Source: Heliomicrobium gestii
GTDB taxonomy: Bacteria > Bacillota > Desulfitobacteriia > Heliobacteriales > Heliobacteriaceae
Reading direction: 5' to 3'
Length of the DNA stretch: 64,000 nucleotides
Assembly: GCF_009877435.1 (NCBI RefSeq)
Contig: NZ_WXEX01000002.1
Span: 248,001-312,000, forward strand
Positions 25,761-38,456 of this stretch are shown in pieces; the first letter of the stretch is position 1, and every line of letters begins with the position of its first letter. The position numbers were made by a program, and so were the translations under genes. The notes under the pieces were generated by a model. That model did not search any database. It was not told where the DNA came from and saw nothing but the letters and a program-made list of their open reading frames with translations.

Positions 25761-26332
25761 AGTTGATTAGTTCAAGACATTTGGCATTCATATTTTCGAT
25801 AATAAGCATTATTACTATATCACTCTTGTTAGGTTCTATTAGTATTGAGCGGGATTCTGATATTAAATCAGTAAAAAATGCAGTTGCCGAAAACCTGGAA
25901 TATCAGTATGCACCCAAAATCCCCAAAGTAAAACAAAAAGACCAAAAATTAAAGTCGGATGACAAAACTAATATTCACAATGCTATTGATGAACAAGCAG
26001 ACAAATTAATCTCTAAAAATAACGAGCTAAACAAAACTAGAAAAAAGCAATTTAAATGGGCTGTAGAAGATCAGGTGGTAAATAACTTTAGACATACGGA
26101 TGGAGGAGTCAAAAATCTTATATTTAAGAGTATTGATATTCAAGAAGATACTGCTAAAGTTAATGCGATATATACTGCCTGGATGAAAATGGCGATTATT
26201 AATAGTGATGGCTCTTTTGAACCTGAAACATACGCAGAACAAGAACACGAAGGAACCTATAACTTAATTCGAGAAAACGGAAATTGGGTACTAGAAAGTA
26301 TGACGTTTGAAATACTTAATGGCGCCCCTTGA
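25757..26332 (+). CDS. Membrane-anchored hypothetical protein
   Basis: A 191-aa protein with an N-terminal hydrophobic segment (about residues 9-28) and no clear lipobox, so it is probably anchored and faces outside. The rest is lysine-rich. A C-terminal region (DIQEDTAKVNAIYTAWMKM to NGNWVLESMTFEIL) has the strand pattern of small secreted NTF2-like or DUF4829-like domains; this is only a pattern impression. It is coupled to the amidase by an ATGA overlap and is equally AT-rich, so the two probably work and moved together. Function unknown. Confidence 0.6.
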   Translation: MKLISSRHLAFIFSIISIITISLLLGSISIERDSDIKSVKNAVAENLEYQYAPKIPKVKQKDQKLKSDDKTNIHNAIDEQADKLISKNNELNKTRKKQFKWAVEDQVVNNFRHTDGGVKNLIFKSIDIQEDTAKVNAIYTAWMKMAIINSDGSFEPETYAEQEHEGTYNLIRENGNWVLESMTFEILNGAP

Positions 26333-26393
26333 TAGCCTTGAAAACCCTTTTTTTTATAATATGGGTTTCAGACTGAACACCTGCACCGCTATC

Positions 26394-26431
26394 AAACAGG
26401 CCAGAGAACCGCTCCGTCCCCTGGCCTGTTT
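26394..26431. terminator. Terminator between the insertion genes and argG
   Basis: AAACAGGCCAG and CTGGCCTGTTT form an 11-bp stem. On the minus strand it follows argG and ends the arginine operon; it may also stop the convergent insertion transcript. Confidence 0.75.
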
Positions 26432-26490
26432 GTATGATTACCGAGATATGCTCCATTTGTTTCTGACCACTTTTACATTTGCTCTCCAGC

Positions 26491-27720
26491 TTACCCCCGC
26501 AGCCCCGCCTTCTGCTCCATGATCGCCCGCACTTTCAGCGGAAGGCCAAAGAGGTTGATGAAGCCTTCGGCATCCTTCTGGTTGTAGACTTCGTCGCGGC
26601 CGAAGGTGGAGAATTCCTCGTTGTAGAGGGAGTAGGGGGACTTGGCGCCGGCCGGGGTGGCGCTGCCCTTGTAGAGCTTCATGCGCACGACGCCGGTGAC
26701 GGTTTCCTGGGTCACGTTGACGAAGGCGTCGAGGGCTTCTCTGAGGGGGTGGTACCAGACGCCGTCATAGACGAGTTCGGCGTAACGGAGGGCGACCTGC
26801 TCTTTGTAGTGCATGGTGGCCCGGTCGAGGCAGAGGTATTCCAGTTCGCGGTGGGCGGCGTAGAGGACAGTGCCGGCCGGGGTTTCGTAGACGCCGCGGG
26901 ACTTCATGCCGACGAGGCGGTTTTCCACCATGTCACAGATGCCCACGCCATGGGCGGCGGCGATGACGTTCAGTTTTTCGATCATTTCGACGGGACCGAG
27001 GGCCTCGCCGTTCAGTTTGACGGGGATGCCCTTTTCAAACTCGATTTCCACGTACTCCGGCTTGTCCGGCGCTTGTTCGGGTGCGGTGCAGATCAGGAAG
27101 AGGTCGTTCTGGGGTTCGTTCCAGGGGCTTTCCAGGTCGGCCCCTTCGTGGCTCAGGTGCCAGAGGTTGCGGTCCATCGAGTAGGGACGGTCTTTTTTGA
27201 CGGGCACGGGGATGTTGCGGGCGTTGGCGTAATCGATGGCGTCTTCGCGGGAGCGGATGTCCCATTCGCGCCAGGGGGCGACGATCTTGAGGTCGGGGGC
27301 CAGGGCCTTGACGGTCAGTTCAAAGCGGACTTGGTCGTTGCCTTTGCCGGTGGCGCCGTGGGCGATGGCTTCGGCCCCTTCGGCGCGGGCGATTTCGACG
27401 AGGCGCTTGGCGATGAGGGGACGGGCGAAGGAAGTGCCCAGGAGGTATTTGCCTTCATAGACGGCGCCGGCTTTCAGGGTCGGCCAGATGAAGCCGGTGA
27501 CGAATTCTTCCTTCACATCTTCGATGTAGAGCTTGGTGGCGCCCGTCTTGATCGCCTTTTCGTTCAAGGGGGCCAGTTCTTCCCCTTGGCCCAGGTCGGC
27601 GGCCATGGCGATGACTTCGTAGCCGTAGTTCTCTTTCAACCAAGGGATGATGATCGATGTATCGAGGCCGCCCGAGTAGGCCAGGACGATTTTTTTGGAC
27701 ATGGTTCGATCTCCTCTCAC
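26491..27720 (-). CDS. argG: Argininosuccinate synthase
   Basis: ArgG joins citrulline and aspartate using ATP, the penultimate step of arginine synthesis. The 409-aa protein has the N-type ATP pyrophosphatase loop [15 protein letters not shown] near the start, then [14 protein letters not shown] and the usual C-terminal [16 protein letters not shown] domain. The likely start is [12 protein letters not shown], six residues into the longest frame (ATG about 27702), as GGAG lies just upstream. It is the last gene of the arg cluster, 163 bp after argF. Its 3' half is duplicated at 24.2-24.9 kb. No argH is in the window. Confidence 0.97.
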   Translation of the reverse strand: MRGDRTMSKKIVLAYSGGLDTSIIIPWLKENYGYEVIAMAADLGQGEELAPLNEKAIKTGATKLYIEDVKEEFVTGFIWPTLKAGAVYEGKYLLGTSFARPLIAKRLVEIARAEGAEAIAHGATGKGNDQVRFELTVKALAPDLKIVAPWREWDIRSREDAIDYANARNIPVPVKKDRPYSMDRNLWHLSHEGADLESPWNEPQNDLFLICTAPEQAPDKPEYVEIEFEKGIPVKLNGEALGPVEMIEKLNVIAAAHGVGICDMVENRLVGMKSRGVYETPAGTVLYAAHRELEYLCLDRATMHYKEQVALRYAELVYDGVWYHPLREALDAFVNVTQETVTGVVRMKLYKGSATPAGAKSPYSLYNEEFSTFGRDEVYNQKDAEGFINLFGLPLKVRAIMEQKAGLRG

Positions 27721-27770
27721 GGTATCCGTGTCAGTTTTATTCGGTGTTCTCGTTTACACTAGCCTTGAGA

Positions 27771-27866
27771 TTTAAGGTTTACTTTATGGCTTGCTTTATG
27801 GATTACCTTATGGGTTGCGTTATGGATTACGTTGTAGGTTGCTTTATGGCTTGCCTTAGGATGCGC
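27771..27866. repeat. 12-bp tandem repeat between argF and argG
   Basis: About eight imperfect 12-bp units in a row, of the form NTTATGGNTTNC (for example TTTATGGCTTGC, TTTATGGATTAC, CTTATGGGTTGC). It fills most of the 163-bp argF-argG gap and has no start codon context on the minus strand. It may be a slippage-prone minisatellite. Confidence 0.8.
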
Positions 27867-27883
27867 AGGCGCGTACTTCTCCC

Positions 27884-28840
27884 CTACATCACCGACGCCA
27901 TGATCGCCTTCTGGGCGTGGAGGCGGTTTTCGGCCTCGTCGAAGACGGCCGATTGGGGGCCTTCGATGACTTCGTCGGTGATCTCTTCGCCCCGGTGGGC
28001 GGGCAGGCAGTGCAGGACGATGGCTTTGGGATGGGCCGCTTTCATGATTGTACCATCGATCAGGAAACCTTGGAAGGCTTGGGCGCGCTTCTGGGCCTCA
28101 CCCTCCTGGCCCATGGAAGCCCAGACGTCGGTGTAGAGCACATCGACGTCTTTGGCCGCTGCGACGGGGTCGCTCATCAGGGTGATCGATCCGCCGTGGG
28201 CTTTGGCGTCTTCCGTGGCCAGGCGGACGACTTCCGGGTCGGGGCGGTAGGCTTCAGGGGTGCAGATGACCACGTTCATGCCGGCTTTGGCGCCGCCGAA
28301 CATCAGTTCGTGGGCCATGTTGTTGCCGTCGCCGATGAAGGTCATCTTCAGGCCGTCCGTCTTGCCCTTGTATTCGACGACGGTCATCAGATCGGCCAGG
28401 ACCTGGCAGGGGTGCAAGAGGTCGGTGAGGCCGTTGATGACGGGGATGTCGGCGTATTGGGCCAGTTCGGTCACATCGCTGTGGGCGAAGGTGCGGATCA
28501 TGATGCCGTCGACATAGCGTGAGAGGACGCGGGCTGTGTCCTTGATCGGCTCGCCCCGGCCCAGTTGGATGTCGGCGGAGCTTAAAAAGAGGGCGTTGCC
28601 GCCGAGCTGGTACATGCCGACTTCAAAGGAGACGCGGGTGCGGGTGGAGCTTTTGGTGAAGATCATGCCCAGTGTCTTGCCGGCCAGGTACGGATGAGGG
28701 ATGCGGGCATTTTGCAGGGCTTTCAGTTCCCGGGCCAGGTCGATGAAGTAGAAGATCTCGTCGCGGCTGAAGTCGTGGAGGGAGAGAAAGTCCCTGCCCT
28801 TCATGGCCGGGTTGAGTTTGGGCAGTTGTGCCGTCGTCAT
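27884..28840 (-). CDS. argF: Ornithine carbamoyltransferase
   Basis: ArgF converts ornithine and carbamoyl phosphate to citrulline. The 318-aa protein has the carbamoyl-phosphate motif SSTRTRVSFE, then LLHPCQVLADL for substrate closure, and HCLPAHRGEEI with the catalytic Cys. ATG 28840 follows GAAAGAAGGA. It lies after carB, which makes its co-substrate, so pathway logic supports the operon. The 132-bp gap to carB is G-rich with no visible element. Confidence 0.97.
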   Translation of the reverse strand: MTTAQLPKLNPAMKGRDFLSLHDFSRDEIFYFIDLARELKALQNARIPHPYLAGKTLGMIFTKSSTRTRVSFEVGMYQLGGNALFLSSADIQLGRGEPIKDTARVLSRYVDGIMIRTFAHSDVTELAQYADIPVINGLTDLLHPCQVLADLMTVVEYKGKTDGLKMTFIGDGNNMAHELMFGGAKAGMNVVICTPEAYRPDPEVVRLATEDAKAHGGSITLMSDPVAAAKDVDVLYTDVWASMGQEGEAQKRAQAFQGFLIDGTIMKAAHPKAIVLHCLPAHRGEEITDEVIEGPQSAVFDEAENRLHAQKAIMASVM

Positions 28841-28972
28841 GGTGCGTTCCTTCTTTCTTGCGAGGTTCCGGGGCGCTGCCGGGGCTCATTGGGGATAGAG
28901 CTTTTCGGGAGTTGGGGGTTTTGGGGAGATGGTTTTTTTGGGGGATGGGCTTTGGGCAGCAGCTTCTTCTCC

Positions 28973-32227
<3,255 letters not shown>

Positions 32228-32367
32228 GGGTGTTCCTCCTTAGGTTGGGGGCTGTGGTGGTGGGGCAGAGCCTGGGGTGAGGCAAAAAAGGCGGGGCAAG
32301 CCCGCGCCATGAGCTTGAAAACCATGAGGCAAGCCAGGCAAAGAGGCAGGCGGCGTTCGACCGGGAT

Positions 32368-33606
32368 TTAGGCCGACGCCTTCGCCAGGCGCTCTTTCAT
32401 ATTATCAATAAACTCATCAAAGAGGTAGGCCGAGTCGTGGGGGCCAGGGGCCGCTTCCGGGTGGTACTGGACCGAGTAGATCGGCAGCCGCTCGTGGCGA
32501 AGGCCTTCGACGGTGTCGTCGTTGCCGTTGCGGTGGCTGACGGTGAGGCCGGCCGGGAGGGTTTTTTCGTCGATGGCGTAGCCGTGGTTTTGGGAGGTGA
32601 TGAAGACGCGGCCCGTCCGCAGGTCCTTGACAGGGTGGTTGGCGCCGCGGTGGCCGAATTTGAGTTTGTAGGTATCGGCGCCGGCGGCCAGGGCGAGGAG
32701 CTGGTGGCCGAGGCAGATGCCGAAGATGGGCAGCGAATGGGCCGGGGACGCCGGGCGGAGGAAGTCGGCGATGGTCTTGATGGCCGGGGCCACGTCTTTC
32801 GGGTCGCCGGGGCCGTTGCTCAGGAAGAGGCCGTCGGGGTTGGCGGCGCGGATCGCTTCGGCGGTCGTGTTCGCCGGGAAGACCATCAGGTGGCAGTCAA
32901 GGGCTTTGAGCATGCGCAGGATGTTTTCCTTGATGCCGAAGTCGAGGACGGCGACGCGGCAGCCGTCGCCGGGGATGACGTAGGCCTGGGGCGTCGTGAC
33001 CGAGTTCACCAGATGGGGGCCGGCCACAGGCAGGTGGCGGATGGCGGTGAGGTATTCGATCCACTGGATGTAGCTCGCTTCATCCATGTGGGCGAAGATG
33101 GCTTCCAGGGAGGTGCGGCCGCCGACGCGCAGGTTGGCAAGGGCCTCCCCTTCCCAGGGGGCGCTGTCGGCCAGGCCGGCCCTGCTCGGGCCGTTGTGGA
33201 TCACGCCGCGCAGGGTGCCGTGCTCGCGGATGCGCCGGGTCAATGAGCGCGTATCGATGCCGGCCAGGCCGGGGATGCCGTGCTGGGCCAGGTAGTGATC
33301 GAGCGTTTTTTCAGAACGGTAGTTGGAGGGGCGGGCACAGGCTTCGCGGACGATGTAGCCCCGCACCTGGGGTTTCGTCGATTCGGCGTCGGCGGCGTTG
33401 ATGCCGTAGTTGCCGATGAGGGGATAGGTCATGGTCACGATCTGGCCGGCGTAGGAGGGGTCGGTGAGGACCTCTTGGTAGCCGGTCATGCCGGTGTTGA
33501 AGACCACCTCGCCGGTGCTGCTTCCCCGGTAGCCGAAGGGGATCCCCTTGAAAAGGGTCCCGTCTTCCAGCAGGAGGTAGGCGGCGGCCGGTTTTACTGC
33601 TGTCAT
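32368..33606 (-). CDS. carA: Carbamoyl-phosphate synthase small (glutaminase) subunit
   Basis: CarA hydrolyses glutamine and channels ammonia to CarB. The start at 33606 (MTAVKPAAAYLLLEDGTLF) is preferred. It has GGAGGG about 9 nt upstream and overlaps the argD stop as ATGA, whereas the longer frame to 33774 would run through argD with an Arg-rich nonsense stretch. The class I amidotransferase domain has GICLGHQLLALA with the nucleophile Cys and VQYHPEAAPGPHDS with His and Glu. Length is about 412 aa. Confidence 0.97.
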   Translation of the reverse strand: MTAVKPAAAYLLLEDGTLFKGIPFGYRGSSTGEVVFNTGMTGYQEVLTDPSYAGQIVTMTYPLIGNYGINAADAESTKPQVRGYIVREACARPSNYRSEKTLDHYLAQHGIPGLAGIDTRSLTRRIREHGTLRGVIHNGPSRAGLADSAPWEGEALANLRVGGRTSLEAIFAHMDEASYIQWIEYLTAIRHLPVAGPHLVNSVTTPQAYVIPGDGCRVAVLDFGIKENILRMLKALDCHLMVFPANTTAEAIRAANPDGLFLSNGPGDPKDVAPAIKTIADFLRPASPAHSLPIFGICLGHQLLALAAGADTYKLKFGHRGANHPVKDLRTGRVFITSQNHGYAIDEKTLPAGLTVSHRNGNDDTVEGLRHERLPIYSVQYHPEAAPGPHDSAYLFDEFIDNMKERLAKASA

Positions 33607-34844
33607 TGCCCTTGCCCTCCTGTGGCGGCCGAGTCGGCGGCGGCGACGCCGGCGAGGACTTCCTCCAAGACGGCGACGGCTTCGTCCACATCGGCTTTCG
33701 TGATGGTGAGGGGCGGCAAAAAGCGCAATACCTTGACGGCGGTGCAGTTGATGATCAGGCCTTTTTTCAGGCACTCGGCGACGATGTCCGCGCCGGGGCG
33801 GTCGAGTTCGCAGGCGACCATGAGGCCAAGGCCGCGCACCCCTTGGATCAGGGGGTATTTTTCCTGGAGGCGGCGCAGGTGGCCCATGAAGTAGGCGCCC
33901 ACTTCGCGGCAGTTGTCCATCAGGCCGTCCTTCAGGAGAACGTCCATGACGGCGACGCCGGCGGCGGCGACGAGGGGGTTGCCGCCGAAGGTGGAGGCGT
34001 GGTCGCCCGGCTGGAAGGCCTGGGCCACGTCGTCTGTGGCGAGGAGCGCGCCCATGGGGGCGCCGCCGGCGAGGGCTTTGGCCAGGGTCATGATGTGGGG
34101 CGTGACGCCGTAGTGCTCATGGGCGAAGAGCTTGCCCGTCCGGCCAAGGCCGCACTGGACCTCGTCAAAGATCAGCAGGAGGTTGTTCGTTTCGGCCAGT
34201 TTGGCGAGGCCCTGCCAGTAGGCGGGGTCGGCCAGGTTGACGCCGCCTTCGCCCTGAACGGGCTCGACCATGATGGCGCAGGTGTTGGCGGTGATCGCTT
34301 TTTCCAGGGCCTTCAGGTCGCCGAAGGGGGCGTAGCGGAAGCCCTGGGGCAGCGGTTCGTAGTCTTTCTGGTATTTGGGCTGCGCCGTGGCGGTGACGGT
34401 GGCCAAGGTGCGGCCGTGGAAGGATTTTTCCATGGTGATGATCTCGTATTTGTCAGGGCCCCAGGTCTTTTTGGCGTATTTGCGGGCCAGCTTGATGGCC
34501 CCTTCGTTCGCTTCCGCGCCGGAGTTGCAGAAAAAGACCTTGTCGGCGAAGGAGTTTTCCACGAGCGCCTGGGCCAGCTTGACCTGCGGCTCGATCCAGT
34601 AGAGGTTGGAGACGTGCAGCAGCGTCGCCGCCTGTTGCGTAAGGGCGTCAACGACCTTCGGGTGACAGTGGCCCAGGGAGTTGACGGCCAGGCCTGCCAA
34701 GAAGTCGAGGTATTCCCGGCCATCGGCGTCCCATACGCGGGCGCCCTGCCCTTTCACGAGCGAGATGGGCAGTCTGCCATAGGTGTTCATCACATATTTC
34801 TTTCCCAGTTCGACGATCTGGGCGTTGTTCATCATCCCGGTCAC
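33603..34844 (-). CDS. argD: Acetylornithine aminotransferase
   Basis: ArgD is a PLP enzyme that transfers an amino group to N-acetylglutamate semialdehyde. The 413-aa protein shows NSGAEANEGAIKLARKYAKK for PLP phosphate binding, LLIFDEVQCGLGRTGKLFAH, and the Schiff-base lysine in TLAKALAGGAPMGA. The first codon could be GTG 34844 or ATG 34835 (MMNNAQIVELG). The last residues overlap carA. It follows argB after a 178-bp gap that holds a GC-rich palindrome. Confidence 0.96.
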   Translation of the reverse strand: MTGMMNNAQIVELGKKYVMNTYGRLPISLVKGQGARVWDADGREYLDFLAGLAVNSLGHCHPKVVDALTQQAATLLHVSNLYWIEPQVKLAQALVENSFADKVFFCNSGAEANEGAIKLARKYAKKTWGPDKYEIITMEKSFHGRTLATVTATAQPKYQKDYEPLPQGFRYAPFGDLKALEKAITANTCAIMVEPVQGEGGVNLADPAYWQGLAKLAETNNLLLIFDEVQCGLGRTGKLFAHEHYGVTPHIMTLAKALAGGAPMGALLATDDVAQAFQPGDHASTFGGNPLVAAAGVAVMDVLLKDGLMDNCREVGAYFMGHLRRLQEKYPLIQGVRGLGLMVACELDRPGADIVAECLKKGLIINCTAVKVLRFLPPLTITKADVDEAVAVLEEVLAGVAAADSAATGGQGQ

Positions 34845-34980
34845 CGCCGATCCCCCCGTTCTTATTTTTTTATGAAGCGGTTGTTGGCCGCAAAAAGACG
34901 CGATCTATTCCGTACAGAGATTCTGCCGCGCCGGCCTTTTTTTGTCCTGGGCGGCGCGCTGGTCCGAAGCGGCTCGCTGC

Positions 34981-35004
34981 GCCTGGGCGGCGCGCCGCCC
35001 AGGC
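34981..35004. repeat. 24-bp GC-rich perfect palindrome in the argB-argD gap
   Basis: The sequence GCCTGGGCGGCG is followed directly by its reverse complement. CCTGGGCGGCGCGC also occurs once more at 34947-34960. It could form a strong hairpin in the transcript between argB and argD. No T-run follows on the minus strand, so processing or attenuation rather than termination is more likely. Confidence 0.6.
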
Positions 35005-35022
35005 CGGCGTGACGAATCGCCG

Positions 35023-35937
35023 CTACTTGAGGACCATGGTGCCGATCCCCTTGTCGGTGAAGACTTCGAGGAGCAGCGAGTGCGGCAACCGGCCGTCGAT
35101 GATGTGGGTCTGGCCGACACCGCCCTGGAGCGCTTCGACGCAGCAGCCCACCTTCGGGATCATGCCGCCGCTGATGATGCCCTCGTCGACGAGGGCCGGC
35201 ACCTCTTCGATGTGCAGCGACGAGATGAGGCTGGCCGTGTCCTTGCGGTCGCGCAGGATGCCTTCCACGTCGGTGAGCAAGACCAGTTTGTCGGCTTCCA
35301 GCGCCTGGGCGATTTCGCCGGCGACCGTGTCGGCGTTGATGTTGTAGGCCTCGCCGTTTTCGCCGACGCCGATGGGCGCGATGACGGGGATGAAGCCACG
35401 GTCGGCCAGTTCCCGCAGGAGGCCCGGTTCGATGGCGACCACGTCGCCGACGAAGCCGATGTCGGTGGGCACCCGCACACCAGCTTCGTTTTTGACGTGT
35501 TCAAAGCGTTTTTTCGCCTGGATCAGGCCGCCGTCTTTGCCGCAGAGGCCGACGGCCTTGCCGCCGAAGCGCTGGATCAGGGCGACGATCTCTTTGTTCA
35601 CCTTGCCGGCGAGGACCATCTCGACGACTTCCATGGTGGCGTCATCGGTGACGCGCAGGCCCTGGATGAACCGGCTCTGCAGGCCCAGGCGCTCGAGCAT
35701 GTGGTTGATCTCGGGGCCGCCGCCGTGGACGACGACGGGATGGATGCCGACGAGTTTCATCAGGATGATGTCCATGATGACGGCTTCTTTGAGCTGGTCA
35801 TTGACCATGGCGGCGCCGCCGTATTTGATAACGACGGTTTTGCCGGAGAATTTTTTGATATAGGGCAGGGCTTCGACGAGGATGCCCGCTTTCTCTAACG
35901 CTTTTATCAATGGTGTCTCTCCCTTTTTGGCGATCAA
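35023..35937 (-). CDS. argB: Acetylglutamate kinase
   Basis: ArgB phosphorylates N-acetylglutamate, often the arginine-inhibited step. The 304-aa protein has the kinase motifs [10 protein letters not shown] and [14 protein letters not shown], and [19 protein letters not shown] near the C-terminal half. The N-terminal helix of about 25 residues ([18 protein letters not shown]) is of the kind found in arginine-sensitive hexameric enzymes; sensitivity here is inference. It lies 72 nt after argJ. Confidence 0.96.
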   Translation of the reverse strand: MIAKKGETPLIKALEKAGILVEALPYIKKFSGKTVVIKYGGAAMVNDQLKEAVIMDIILMKLVGIHPVVVHGGGPEINHMLERLGLQSRFIQGLRVTDDATMEVVEMVLAGKVNKEIVALIQRFGGKAVGLCGKDGGLIQAKKRFEHVKNEAGVRVPTDIGFVGDVVAIEPGLLRELADRGFIPVIAPIGVGENGEAYNINADTVAGEIAQALEADKLVLLTDVEGILRDRKDTASLISSLHIEEVPALVDEGIISGGMIPKVGCCVEALQGGVGQTHIIDGRLPHSLLLEVFTDKGIGTMVLK

Positions 35938-36009
35938 ATCGATGCTATCTATTATGGCGCTGCCGCTGGGCCGGCGATTGGCCTTCTGCTGGATCGCGGG
36001 CCGCCTTTT

Positions 36010-37224
36010 TTAACTCCGGTAATCGGCGTTGATCTTCACGTAGTCATAGGTCAGGTCGCAGCCCCAGGCGGTGGCGCTGGCGTCGCCGTCGTTCAGGCAG
36101 ACAGTGACGGTGACCTCGCCGGCGGAGAGGACTTTCGAGGCCTCCTCTTCCGAAAAGGGAAGGGCCATGCCCTGGCGGGCCGTCTGGACGGAGCCGAGGA
36201 AGACGTCCACCTTGGCGGGGTCGAATTGGGCGCCCGAGTAGCCGATGGCGCACATGACGCGGCCCCAGTTGGCGTCGTTGCCGAAGACCGCGCACTTGAA
36301 GAGGTTCGATTTGATGATGGCCATGGCGGCTTTGCGGGCGTCTTCAGCGGTGGCCGCCCCTTCGACGCGGGCTTCGATCAGCTTGGTGGCCCCTTCGCCG
36401 TCGCGGGCCATGATTTTGGCCAGGTGGATCGAGAGGGCCGTCAGGGCGGCGGTGAAGGCGGCGTATTCGGGGCCTTCCGCCTCAATGGCCGGGGCGCCGC
36501 TCTGGCCGTTGGCGAGAATGATGGCCATGTCGTTCGTCGATGTGTCGCCGTCGACGGAGATCATGTTGTAGGAGACTTTCGTGGCCGCCCGCAGCGCCTG
36601 TTGGAGGAGCGCCGGCGCGATGTTGGCGTCGGTCGTGTAAAAGGCGAGCATGGTGGCCATGTTCGGGTGGATCATGCCGGAGCCTTTGGCCATGGCGCCG
36701 ATGGTGACGGTCTGGCCGCCGAGGGCGATCTCCACTTTGCCGGTTTTGGCGACGAGGTCCGTCGTCATGATCGCCTGGGCAGCCTCTTCCCCGCCTTCCG
36801 GCGAGATCGCGGCGGCGAGGACGTCGACGCCGGCGAGGATTTTTACCATGGGCAGGGGTTGGCCGATGACGCCGGTCGAGGCGACGGCGACGGTTTCGGC
36901 GGCGACGCCCAGAGCGTTGGCCACATGGGCCGTCGTGGCGCGGGCGTCGGCGAGGCCCTGTTCACCGGTGCAGGCGTTGGCGTTGCCGGCGTTGACGACG
37001 ATGGCTTTGAGAGGGCCGGCGGCGATATGTTCCTTCGTCACCTGCAAGGGCGCCGCTTTCACCCGGTTCGTCGTGTAGACGGCGGCGGCGGCGGCGGGGC
37101 GGTCGCTGACGATGAGGGCCATGTCGAGAACGCCCGGTTTTTTGATGCCGGCGGGGATGCCGGCGGCTTGAAAGCCCTTGGGCGAGGTGACCCCGCCCGG
37201 GTGGATGGCAATCGGCTCTTGCAT
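36010..37224 (-). CDS. argJ: Glutamate N-acetyltransferase / N-acetylglutamate synthase
   Basis: ArgJ transfers acetyl from N-acetylornithine to glutamate, recycling the acetyl group; bifunctional forms also use acetyl-CoA. The 404-aa precursor has the autocleavage/nucleophile Thr in AKGSGMIHPNMATMLAF. Cleavage there gives alpha and beta chains. N-terminal PKGFQAAGIPAGIKKPG and C-terminal GCDLTYDYVKINADYRS are typical. No argA or argE was seen, which fits the cyclic pathway. Length normal; 140 nt after argC. Confidence 0.97.
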   Translation of the reverse strand: MQEPIAIHPGGVTSPKGFQAAGIPAGIKKPGVLDMALIVSDRPAAAAAVYTTNRVKAAPLQVTKEHIAAGPLKAIVVNAGNANACTGEQGLADARATTAHVANALGVAAETVAVASTGVIGQPLPMVKILAGVDVLAAAISPEGGEEAAQAIMTTDLVAKTGKVEIALGGQTVTIGAMAKGSGMIHPNMATMLAFYTTDANIAPALLQQALRAATKVSYNMISVDGDTSTNDMAIILANGQSGAPAIEAEGPEYAAFTAALTALSIHLAKIMARDGEGATKLIEARVEGAATAEDARKAAMAIIKSNLFKCAVFGNDANWGRVMCAIGYSGAQFDPAKVDVFLGSVQTARQGMALPFSEEEASKVLSAGEVTVTVCLNDGDASATAWGCDLTYDYVKINADYRS

Positions 37225-37364
37225 GGTCGTCGCTCCTGTCTCTATCGCAGATCCTGTCTTCTTGACAGGTTTTTTTGCAGGGGGGGTGTTACCGTTCCGG
37301 TCGCTTGCGTCACCGGGGGGTTCGCCGGGTGAGTCTCCCGGTGAGTCAACAGCGGTGACCTGAA

Positions 37365-38420
37365 TCAGGGATAAATCCCTGCCGCCTCAAGGCCTGTCGT
37401 CTCAGGCAGGCCGAAGAGGAGGTTCATATTCTGAATGGCTTGGCCGGAAGCGCCCTTGACCAGGTTGTCGATGGCGGTGGTGATGATGATCCGGCCGGTC
37501 CGCCCTTCGACGGTGAGGCCGATGAAGGCGTGGTTGGAGCCGTAGGACCACTTGGTTTGGGGCCAGACGCCTTCGTCCATGACGTGGATGAAGGGCTCGT
37601 TGGCGTAGAATTGGCGGTACAGGTCGCGCACCTCTTCGGCCGAGGGGCGAAGGCCCTCTTTAAGGTCGGCGTAGACGGTGGCCAGGATGCCCCGCGTCAT
37701 GGGCATCAGGTGGGGCGTGAATGTGATGGCCATGGCGTCAGGATCGAGGCCGGCCCGCTCGGCCACCTCCTGCTCGATCTCGGGGTTGTGGCGGTGTTTG
37801 GCCACGTTGTAGGCTTTCACGTTTTCGTTGACTTCGCCGTAGAGGTTGCCCACGTTGGCGTTGCGGCCGGCGCCGGAGGCGCCCGACTTGGCGTCGATGA
37901 TCAGGCGGTCTTCCCGGACGATGCCCTGGCCGCAGAGGGGGGCGACGCTCAACAGCGAAGCCGTCGGGTAACAGCCGGGGTTGGCGACGATGCGGGCGGT
38001 TCGGATCCGCTCCCGCTTCAGTTCCGGCAAGCCGTAGACGGCCTCGGCCAGCAGTTCCGGCGCTTCATGGGTGACACGGTACCACTGTTCGTAGACGGCG
38101 GCCCGGCGGAGGCGAAAATCGGCGCCCAGGTCGACGACCTTTTTCCCTTTGCCCACACATGCGGCCACCCAGGGGACGGACAGGCCGTGGGGCAGGGCCA
38201 GAAAGAGCACGTCGGCGGCGTCGGTGACGGCGTCGATGTCCTGGGTCTGGCAGTTCAGATCCACCTGTCCGCTCAGGTGGGGGTAGACGGTGGTGTAGGG
38301 CTGATCCGCATATTGGCGGGAGGTCAGTCCGACAAGTTCCACTTCCCGGTGCCGGGTCAACAGGCGCACCAGTTCTGCGCCTGTGTATCCGGTGGCTCCT
38401 ACAATCGCTGCTCGAATCAT
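37365..38420 (-). CDS. argC: N-acetyl-gamma-glutamyl-phosphate reductase
   Basis: ArgC reduces N-acetylglutamyl phosphate with NADPH. The start at 38420 gives MIRAAIVGATGYTGAELVRL, the expected Rossmann N-terminus, with GGAGGTC 9 nt upstream. The longer frame to 38477 would extend into the promoter. The active-site Cys lies in IVANPGCYPTA, and HRHNPEIEQE and PHLMPMTRGI complete the signature. It is the first gene of the operon and follows an ArgR-controlled promoter. Confidence 0.97.
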   Translation of the reverse strand: MIRAAIVGATGYTGAELVRLLTRHREVELVGLTSRQYADQPYTTVYPHLSGQVDLNCQTQDIDAVTDAADVLFLALPHGLSVPWVAACVGKGKKVVDLGADFRLRRAAVYEQWYRVTHEAPELLAEAVYGLPELKRERIRTARIVANPGCYPTASLLSVAPLCGQGIVREDRLIIDAKSGASGAGRNANVGNLYGEVNENVKAYNVAKHRHNPEIEQEVAERAGLDPDAMAITFTPHLMPMTRGILATVYADLKEGLRPSAEEVRDLYRQFYANEPFIHVMDEGVWPQTKWSYGSNHAFIGLTVEGRTGRIIITTAIDNLVKGASGQAIQNMNLLFGLPETTGLEAAGIYP

Positions 38421-38456
38421 GGATCGGCCGACCTCCTTAACGGTATGCATAATACA

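Noticed and set aside
26479-27762. 427-aa plus-strand frame opposite argG
   Set aside because: Gly/Val/Asp-rich shadow of argG; similar long shadow frames lie opposite argF, carB, carA, argD, argB, argJ, argC and groEL.
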